NCBI GenBank assembly: GCA_017893485.1
Contig: CM030362.1
Span: 30,856,089 to 30,920,088, forward strand
Direction: 5' to 3'
Length of the DNA: 64,000 bases
DNA from: Hemerocallis citrina
Lineage: Eukaryota; Streptophyta; Magnoliopsida; Asparagales; Asphodelaceae
The notes under the pieces were generated by a model that was not told the DNA's origin, made no database searches, and worked only from the letters and a program-made list of their open reading frames with translations. This document shows positions 56,290 to 64,000 of this stretch, one piece after another (the stretch's first letter is position 1; each line of letters opens with the position of its first letter). Made by a program: the position numbers and the translations under genes.

Positions 56290-56930
56290 TTTCGAGTAGT
56301 CAATTCTGATTCTCTCCCATAGATTCGTTGTGCTTCTCATGCACCCAACTTCGCTTGTCAATATCATCCGAATTAAACCCAAGACTTATGAGCAAATCTC
56401 TTCCCAAATGCCGATTAGTCTCCCTTTATCTCATTCTAGGGCTAGATCCAAGTCCTGTTGAATGGATGTTTTGTGCATGTCCACCTTCTAGAGATCAAAG
56501 TGATCTTACTGTTGAATCGGTTGATTTTGGTGAACTGATTTGCCATCTTCTCCAATGAACTCGAGTAACCCCTTTATGCAACATGATTCTCTGATACCAC
56601 TTGTTAGGATTTCTTGTCGAGTTTTGCGATACGATCACTATGAACAAACGACCAAGCAAATAATAGATCATATCAAACACACAAAGCACACAATTTTGTC
56701 TCGGTTTGGGGACCCTCCTTCAAGACATGTCTTAACCGTACGCTCCAACAGAGGTTAGAGGAACTTCGAACCTACATCGCATAGTCTGGCGTGAAACGTA
56801 CCCACAGACCAGACAAAAAAAGCATGGGAAATGGAACGGAGAGGCGCGTTCATAGTGCGCTCCTTCTGTAACTGTATTCACTTCAGGGGTTGCACACAAC
56901 TCCTGGTCATCGGTTATTTGGATAGCCAAA
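56290..56930 (-). mobile_element. Truncated Copia fragment related to the 43049-45809 element
   Basis: The gag start, broken by stops (about 56290-56560), is followed on the plus strand by TCTCTGATACCACTTGTTAGG at about 56586-56606. That is the PBS and LTR edge of this family. LTR-like sequence (CAAACACACAAAGCACACA) continues to about 56.7 kb before similarity fades. Confidence 0.65.
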
Positions 56931-57592
56931 GCCCCATTAAAAGTACGAGTTTTTCTCTGGCTGGTTCTCAATGATGCCATCCTCATCGGGAAAAACTCGG
57001 TTAAAACACAACTGTCCATTGCAACTAACTGCGAGTTCTGCAGTGCTCCTATTGAATGACCACAAATTCATCGATTGTCACAGAAATAAAGTGGTCTGGA
57101 CGAAAGTCTTGGGAGCGCTAAGTACGAATGATTATCCTACCTCCTGTGAGGAACTTTGGATAGGTAGCAAATTTGCTAGATGCATAAGAGAGCTGAAAGA
57201 AGCATGGTTTATCACTATTGTCTCAAAGACTTGAGTTTTATGGCTAGATTGAAATAACTTTTACTTCTGTAGACAAGTAATAGTATCTCTAGTAAATTCA
57301 GATCATGCACTTTATTTTATTGTTCAGGGCTACAACAGTAGGTGGAGGAGTACAACGATGAGGAGATAGAGGTAAGATTGATACTAGACTAGCTTACCTT
57401 GTGCCCACCCTCCGAGGATGTTGGGGATATCCTATCTTTGTACTCTTCATGTTATTTTTCCTGCTTTTTATTTGAATTTGCTCCTACCCTCCTCGGGATG
57501 TTGGGGGTTTTCTGTTTTATTTTATTTTGCTTGTAATTGTACTTTTGCCCTACCTTATTAATGAAACATGGTAACTATATTTCACATTTTCT
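56930..57592 (+). pseudogene. 5'-truncated L1 3' end (zf-RVT and 3' UTR)
   Basis: Plus-strand frames match the C-terminus of the L1 ORF2 at 48 kb: VRVFLWLVLNDAILIGKNSV, then ALSTNDYPTSCEELWIGSKF, then VLWLD and NNFYF, broken by stops and frameshifts. The 3' UTR has two CTC(G)GGATGTTGGGG-type repeats. It ends with ATTAATGAAACATGGTAAC and a short A-run near 57599. Non-functional. Confidence 0.8.
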
Positions 57593-57604
57593 TCGCACAA
57601 AAAA

Positions 57605-58705
57605 ATCTAGTCTTTTCCTGGACACAAGTCCATAGTAAAAATAGAAAATGGGGCCAGAAAATAACTACCTGATTCATTCAGTGTCTTAATATTTTGTTTG
57701 AAAAATCTTTGTCAAGGATCTACCTGATGAAATTCGAACCCAATACATTATTGTTATGCACGAAGTTAATTTCTTACGAACCCATCTCTCACACTCTTGA
57801 ATCGGAGCACATGCAAGGAGCTCTTTAAGATGTACAACATTCCATTCATATGGCCTGTAAACGCAACACAGTTCTACATAAATCTAGGTTCATACAAATT
57901 TCCCCCCATTTTCATTCCTTCAACCTGAGGGTCTGAGGTGGCGTTTAATATGCTGATTATAATATTGCATGGGTTAGGAGGATTACGGGGCATGGGATAA
58001 ATCATGATACCCTAATCTGGTATAAAAAGTTGGGTGCTTTAGAATCTTTACTCATTTGACTTAAATTTTGGTATAAACATATTCCATTTTCTATTTGATG
58101 GAAGGAATGCACAAATATCCCAACTTCGAAGAGGATTACTAATTATATATATCGATATCTTATACTAGTATTAGAAAGAGAGTCTACCTATTTTCTCTTT
58201 TCTCTATTTTAAAATAGAAAAATAAGAGTAAAAATAAGAATTTATATTTAAATAAAACATGTACAGTGCATAATTTTTATTAAAATAACAAAAACAAAAT
58301 AAAAACTCTAATTCCTCAAACATAGTCTTTTTTCCTCTCACTTTTTCCACCTCACAAAATCTCACGGCTATTCTCAAACCCACCCATAATCCTACTCCTG
58401 CAACCCCCAGCAGCTTTAGTAATATTCAATTGTATAGCATTATAGTTTCGCAGTGATTCTCTAAATTATCTGCTTATGTGATGACGATAATAAAGATTTC
58501 ATTAATTATGGTATGAATGATCATAAATTTCTCCGAATTCTCTCATATTTTTTGAAAGTTCTATATAATTTTATGAGTTCCTCAAAACTATTTGGGGTTG
58601 TGCAATTTGCATTGGATAACACTAGTTCCCTCTAACAGAGAATTCTGATTAGGGTGGTAATTTAGAATTATTGAGAAACTTATATTTATCGTCTGTCAAA
58701 CTCTA
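57605..58705. other. Unassigned AT-rich intergenic stretch
   Basis: No gene, RNA or clear element terminus was recognised. Confidence 0.4.
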
Positions 58706-58711
58706 CTATAA

Positions 58712-59571
58712 GAGCATCCACTGTCGTTGGCTAAAAACTCAAAAATTAGAAATGGCTTTAGAAAAATGCATTGCAGCCGTTTGCTAAAAACTCAAAATTT
58801 AGGATAGGAACACACAGTAGCTTGCTAAAGTTAGGAGATGCTTTAGACAATTGCTAAATATGGGAGATGGTAAATGTTCATCCGTTTGACGAAAGGGACG
58901 GATGAAGATCATCCGTCTCGTTCGATTTAATTTATTTTTTTTGAAAGACGGTTGAAGTTGTTCCGTCTATTCGTGGATTTCATTTTTAATATATAAAATA
59001 TATTTATTAAATAGGTAAAGTTTATTAAAAAAATAATAAATTTGAAAGTGAGAGACGGATGAACTTCATCCGTCCCTCACTTTTGCTATACACTATTCAC
59101 CGCACAAAATGACCTTTTTAACCCCCCCCTAAAATTTTAACGGTTGTGGGAGAAAGAAACAAAAAAAATAAAATGAAGGAGGGTATGATCGTCATTTCGG
59201 CTAGGGGAAAGAAACAAAAAAAAAAAAATCATACAAACAGGCCCAGGCGGATGAAGTTCATTCGTCTGGCATTGTTCATGTGAATTTTTTTTTTTTTTTA
59301 ACGAATTAAAAAAGAAATTAATAGAGAGACGGAGGAAGAAGCATTGTCCGATACAATTCACTAAATTTTTTTTTTTCGCTCAAACGGAGGATAAAGCTCC
59401 GTCCACTCATTTTTTAATAAAATAAAAAAATAAAAAAGCGTTAGACGGATGAGCTCCGTCCAATACAATACTTTATCAAATTTTAAAAATAACGATAACA
59501 GCAATCCTTTCCAAAAGCTAAAATCTCATTGCTAAAATTAGAATAGCTATAGCCAACGACAGTGGATGTTA
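58712..59571. mobile_element. PIF/Harbinger-type MITE, copy 4
   Basis: The left TIR is GAGCATCCACTGTCGTTGG and the right TIR CCAACGACAGTGGATG (last three bases changed). The TSD TAA lies at 58709-58711 and 59572-59574. Internal palindromes have arms GACGGATGA and TCATCCGTC at 58897-58917 and GACGGATGAA and TTCATCCGTC at 59054-59074, with further ones of the form ACGGAGGA...CTCCGTCC. Confidence 0.8.
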
Positions 59572-59593
59572 TAAGGAATATCAGATTCTCTTA

Positions 59594-60258
59594 GAGCATC
59601 CACAGTGGTGTTTCTCATTTGTCAAAAAATGGCTGCTACAGTAATAGCAAATAGAAGCGATCGCTGCAGTGGTTGTTTGCTATTCTGTTTATCAAAATTG
59701 AATGGGACGGAATATGATATACCGTCTGACGTTTTGAAATTAAATTAAAATAGTTAATTACTTATTAACTAATAAACTATATTAATTAAATAAATTAATT
59801 AATACAATAATAACTAAACTTACTTATACAACTACTTTAACCTTAATTAACTACTAACCTACTGGCTAACCTACTTTTTGACTTTTTGACTTTTTTGGTG
59901 GACGGGGAATCATTCCCCGTCTGACCATTTTGTTTTTTTTTAGTTTTTTTGTTTTTTCTGGCCAATCACCTCCTCCGTTCATTTTATAAAAAAAAATAAA
60001 TAAAAAAACATCTTTCAGACGGGATATCATATCCCGTCTGATTGAGACGGGATATGATCTCCCGTTTGAGAGGTGTTTTTTTATTAAAAAATAATAAAAA
60101 TAGATCAGACGGAATATAATATCCCGTCCTCTATAATTTGATAATCGCTATTCTGTTTCTCAAATATGAGAAACGAATATAGATCGTTTGCTCAAAAATG
60201 ACAAAATGAGATTCTAATATCGCAAATTGCCATCTATAGCAAACCACTGTGGATGCTC
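59594..60258. mobile_element. PIF/Harbinger-type MITE, copy 5
   Basis: The left TIR is GAGCATCCACAGTGGT and the right TIR ACCACTGTGGATGCTC. The TSD TTA lies at 59591-59593 and 60259-60261. Perfect 21-bp palindromes lie at 59901-59921 (arms GACGGGGAAT and ATTCCCCGTC) and 60018-60038 (arms GACGGGATAT and ATATCCCGTC). The next palindrome begins 8 bp later. Confidence 0.85.
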
Positions 60259-60261
60259 TTA

Positions 60262-60758
60262 CAAATTATTCAATCCCAAACCGAACTAGTGCAAGGTCGG
60301 AATTCACGATTTGACATGCAACAACAGAAAAATTTTGTACATTCAGAAAATGAAATATTAATAAAAAAATAAAAAAAAAACTGAAAAATCTCGGAAGAAT
60401 CTTTCAGCGTTCCGGAAGTTGAACCCTACAACACATTGACTCTTCTTCTAGGCGCTCCAGAAAGGCTGTAGGCTGTAGCCCTACCAACTACACGAGCTCA
60501 GTCCAACTTCTACAATATCAAACGCATTTAATATTCATTATTTTCCGTTTATTATTTAAAATTCAAACTATACAGTACATGGGTATTTCCGTCAAACCAA
60601 AGGCCCTTAAAATATCCGTATTTTCATCCCAGGGGCATTTCCGTCTTTTGGGCTTCCATCTTCTCTCTTTTTCTCTGCTTATTATAATGCTCCCTCCCCT
60701 CCCTGTCTCCAATCAGTTCACTCTCCCAAAAACAAAAACAAAAACGAAAACAAAAGGA
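60262..60758 (+). promoter_or_regulatory. Upstream region and leader of the RING-CH gene
   Basis: A CT-rich leader with TCTCTCTTTTTCTCTG and CCCTCCCCTCCCTGTCTCC (60661-60710) and an A-rich run (AAACAAAAACAAAAACG) lead into the ATG at 60759. I could not fix a TATA box. Confidence 0.35.
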
Positions 60759-63425
60759 ATGGTGGAAGAGTTCATGGTTTATGTTGATAGGATTGTAGTA
60801 AGTGCTGGTAATGGAGAAGGGGGTGATAATGGGTATGTGAGAAGAGAAGAGGAAGAAGGAGGGAAAGATAATGGTGATGGTATGAAGACAAAGAAGAAAG
60901 GAGGGGGCTTGAATATGATAGAGTGCAGGATATGCCAAGAAGAAGGAGAAGAGGGTGAAATGGAAGCTCCTTGTGCTTGCAATGGAACCCTCAAGGTCTT
61001 CCCTTATTCTATGATCAACTTTTTATTTATCATGATTTTTTTTTATAACAAAATTATTTATCATTCAAATTTCTGACTTTTTTACATTTGGGTTTTGTTA
61101 GTTGAGGCAAACACAACGTAGGTTTTTTTCTTTTCTTAAAGAGAAAATTGGTGTTTGTGATGATTTTGAAACTTATTTTTCCCTTGTTATATTTCCTTCT
61201 TTTTTGGGGGAGTAATTTTCTGAATAATTTATATTATTTTTTAGGGTTGTAATTTTATTTTTAAGGGGATTTGAAGAGTGATGGGGATGTTATTGTTAGG
61301 TCACCTAACTACAGTATTGATGATTTGGTGTGTAACATGTGTTTTCTTATTTTTAAGCTATTTTGTTTGTACTTTGTTCTTCTGTTTTCTACACACATTT
61401 GGTGTGTCTCAGTACCCGAGATTCTCTTATAGTTTGAATGGAGTATATTTCTTAGCATGTGAATAAAGTTTTTCCATTTATTTACTGTCACAATATCTGC
61501 ATTTGAGGTTGCAACGTAAAGAAATTGTTAGAAGGGTAGATAGTGGAGAACACCAGCTATGCACTCAACGCAATTAACCCCCATCTATGTTTGTTTAATG
61601 CAGTAAACCCCCTTAACTATATATATATATATAAAGGGGGTGACTTGGTCAATCTTTGTCTAAATGACCAAAATGCCATTCTGTAAAAAAAATGAGAAAA
61701 AAAAGGAGAATGAAGAAGAAGGCAAGGATGCTTGAATGGGTTTGAATGGAGACAAGGATGAGGTCGGGGCTGTTGGAGTCGAGTTGGAATGGAGTCAGGT
61801 TGGACGGAGGTAAGGGTTGGATGGAAGTCGATGGTGAAATGGAGGTCGATGGTGAAGTGGAAGAGGATGGGGCTGGGTTTCGGTGAGGTGGAGGCAGTAG
61901 GGGATGGTGATGGAGTGGAGGTCGGTGATGAGTTTCGATGCAATGAGGGGGGGGGGGGGGGGGAAATTACAGAAGGGCATTTTGGTCAATACACATTAAT
62001 TGAACGAGTTTGACCAGGTGAACTGACACTGAGTGTAACGCCGCGCCGTGACCCCTTGTGTTGAACAAAGGTAGAGGGGCTTAATTGCGTTAACCACATA
62101 GCTCATGGGTGTTTTATGCTATTTATCCTTGTTAGAAAGTTACCTAATTTTGGTTGTTCTTGTTTGAAGGATTTACCATTAGTCCTTTCAACCAAAAGAC
62201 TAGAAGGGGGGTTGTTTCCTTTATTATTATTATTTTTTTCTTTTTAACTTGTAAATTTAGGATATGTAGGCAGCTGACAATGGAACCAAAGAAGCCTACA
62301 CCTTTAATTTTATCTGGCATTGTATAAGCTCATGTGTTAATCTTGGATTTGGGGATTTGGGATGCTTTTGGAATAAAAACCAGTGATCAAAAGTAAAATC
62401 TTTTATGAGAAATTAAGTAATTGTTTAAGAATTTAGTGATGAATTTGGCATGCTGAGTGATCTGTACTTGCCTTTTAGACCTAAGGAAACATTATTTTCA
62501 TAAAAACTAGGTGAACTTTAGGGAATGTGTGTCGGTAAACTTACACTGATAATAAGTAATTAAATTGATGAAAATGAACTTGAGAAACCTTTGTGAAGTT
62601 GGCTTACAAGAACATGCAAATGGACTGAGATTTTTCAATATGATTCTTTTTTGTAAAATTTTTCTAAAGGTATACATAGTTTAGATATTTTCAGCCAATG
62701 GTTAAAGTACGCCCTAATGCTACCTTTTAATTGTCTATCATTATCATCGATTATGTTAATAACTAGTTGTTCATATTAGGCAGCTCTTATTGGTCACTGG
62801 TTTATGCTTCAAAATCATATCTTGTCTTCAGCCTTTTTCTTTGGTGTGCCTTAAAAGTACAGGAATATATATCGCACTGATTGTTTATACATGTTTGGAG
62901 TCAAAAGCTAGTTTTGAGAAACAGTGTGATTCTGTTTTCTATTGGCATGGCTTTTTTGACATTTTTGCTTTTGTTTTTTTGTGTATATACATTATTATTA
63001 TGCACTTTTGAGTCCCTTCCCATTATCTTTGCTTCAAAAGTGCAAGTTGTAGATGCCTTTCTAATAAATAAACCTTTCTTTCTGTTCCTATGTTGAACAG
63101 TTTGCCCATAGGAAATGCATACAAAGGTGGTGCAACAAGAAGGGGGATGTCACATGTGAGATTTGCAACCAGGTTGGTGCAAATGTTATAATTCTTCTTG
63201 CATAATTTATCTCATCACCCTACTCATTATTTATGCACAGGCTGTTATTAGATTCTTTTTAGGATTGAATATTTTTATGAATCCCATCACTATGTATACT
63301 CTTCTGATTTCTCTTATATTTTGATAAAGTCTTTAACCATCTCATTTAATTTTTAAGGTATATGCACCTAACTATTCTGCACCCCCAACCAGAGCGAATT
63401 CTGACCTGATAGCCATCGATATCAG
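60759..63425 (+). CDS. RING-CH (MARCH-like) E3 ubiquitin ligase, three visible exons, 3' part beyond window
   Basis: RING-CH proteins pass ubiquitin from an E2 enzyme to substrates, usually at membranes. Exon 1 (60759-60995) encodes 79 residues, starting MVEEFMVYVDRIVV with an acidic linker. It contains C56, C59, C72 and C74 (ECRICQ; PCACNGTLK). Exon 2 (63101-63172) encodes FAHRKCIQRWCNKKGDVTC and EICNQ, giving H82, C85, C98 and C101, which completes a C4HC3 RING-CH finger. Exon 3 (63358-63425) encodes VYAPNYSAPPTRANSDLIAI. All junctions are GT-AG, with phases 0, 0 and 2. I chose the ATG at 60759 because the VDRI start fits plant family members; an upstream in-frame ATG at 60579 is also open. 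The remaining exons, including any membrane segments, lie past 64000. The first intron is 2.1 kb and holds a MULE MITE. Confidence 0.88.
61534..62128. mobile_element. MULE-type MITE in the first intron of the RING-CH gene
   Basis: The 9-bp TSD TTGTTAGAA lies at 61525-61533 and 62129-62137. The TIRs are imperfect: GGGTAGATAG...ACACC...AACGCAATTAACCCCC on the left and the complement GGATAAATAG...ACACCC...AACGCAATTAAGCCCC on the right. Inside are a (TA)n run, GGAGGTCGATGGTGAA repeats and a poly-G run at about 61947-61964. Confidence 0.85.
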
Positions 63426-64000
63426 GTATAATCAATCCTTAATGAACCTTTGCTTCTTTTGAAGAATCACACATGCTATGCAGTTTCCTATGATTTGGAA
63501 GGATTTTTATATCAATTGACATTGTTGATTGATATGCCTTAGCTGATTCCTAACCTATATTTTAATCTATAATCAATTAACATATACAGCTTTTCATTAT
63601 TTGCAACATTCGAGTTCTTCAACAATTGTTATAGAGTTATTCGTTGGAATGATTTAATTTGCATGCCCTTATTCTTAGATGTTGGACTCAAAACTAAACT
63701 TGAATACCTAATTTCATATGATTTGCAATTGACCACTTCCACTTAAGAAATTCGATAATGGTGCCAATATTTATGATGTGTTGTTAAAAGTTTTGATATC
63801 ATGGGAAGTATATAAGCAAATATCTAAATTTAGATTGCACAATCAAATTATACAAACCAAGACTAGATTCTGGACATGGTATTGGTTTGGCATAAGGAAC
63901 TCAAGGAACCAACAGCATAAAAGATGCACAAACAGAAAGAAGAAAGCAAAAAATTGATAGGATTCATTTCAATTGGTACCTCGATCCAAACTGAACTAAA
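63426..64000 (+). other. Intron 3 of the RING-CH gene, running off the window
   Basis: It begins GTATAATC at 63426 after exon 3. It is AT-rich with no exon recognised before the end. Confidence 0.6.

Noticed and set aside
57950..58060. Possible MITE start (GGCGTTTAATATGCTGATTA)
   Set aside because: No matching inverted end or target duplication was found.
60420..60505. A tRNA-like pattern on the minus strand (TAGTTGGTAGGGC and GGGTTCAACTTCC)
   Set aside because: The spacing resembles A and B boxes, but the acceptor and anticodon stems do not pair convincingly. It is at best a tRNA-derived SINE remnant without borders.

Overview
This is a 64 kb stretch of plant nuclear DNA, most likely from a eudicot. 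The evidence is short exons separated by AT-rich introns, plant-type Copia, LINE, hAT, MULE, Helitron and PIF/Harbinger elements, TCP site-II/telo-box promoter motifs, and a plant RING-CH E3 ligase gene at the right edge. Most of the window is transposable elements (TEs), many nested and datable relative to each other. I fixed element boundaries by eye from terminal repeats, primer binding sites (PBS), polypurine tracts (PPT) and target-site duplications (TSDs).

Left part (1-17 kb). A gag-only Copia derivative (531-4543) carries a hAT insertion. A second hAT (4888-5573) contains a tRNA-Ser(UGA)-like remnant. A probable minus-strand housekeeping promoter lies near 6350-6550. It is followed by a Helitron (6620-6839), two palindromic MITEs, a degenerate Copia element (7621-12971), a GGGTCC-rich hAT (13441-13945), a Harbinger-type MITE (14104-14830), and a broken copy of a conserved plant gene (about 16.1-16.8 kb).

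Middle part (17-43 kb). A sister copy of the gag-only Copia (17190-20565) is followed by two more Harbinger-type MITEs, a cluster of short Helitrons and a Pack-MULE (23622-25197) holding three exons of the phenylalanyl-tRNA synthetase beta-chain gene. Then comes a three-level nest. An L1-like insertion (25575-42327, 15-bp TSD) contains a tandem LTR-internal-LTR-internal-LTR Copia array (27278-42065, TSD ATGGC). That array contains a 2.1 kb inverted multimer of a TRIM element (28580-30688, TSD GAAAT). The multimer has U3 ends at both outer termini, which ordinary integration should not produce, and it is the most unusual object here.

Right part (43-64 kb). A gag-remnant Copia (43049-45809) is followed by a long MULE-type fold-back element built from 21-bp palindromes (45954-47285), a degenerate 7 kb L1 LINE (47757 to about 54.9 kb), a hAT fragment with a BED finger, further Copia and L1 fragments, and two adjacent Harbinger-type MITEs full of 21-bp palindromes. 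The only apparently intact host gene is a plus-strand RING-CH (MARCH-like) ubiquitin ligase (from 60759 past the right edge). Its first intron holds a 595-bp MULE MITE.

The strongest candidates for something undescribed are the two-U3-ended TRIM multimer, the Harbinger-type MITEs whose internal palindromes differ in sequence but keep dyad symmetry, and the GTCGAC-centred palindromes shared by the U3 regions of three unrelated LTR families.
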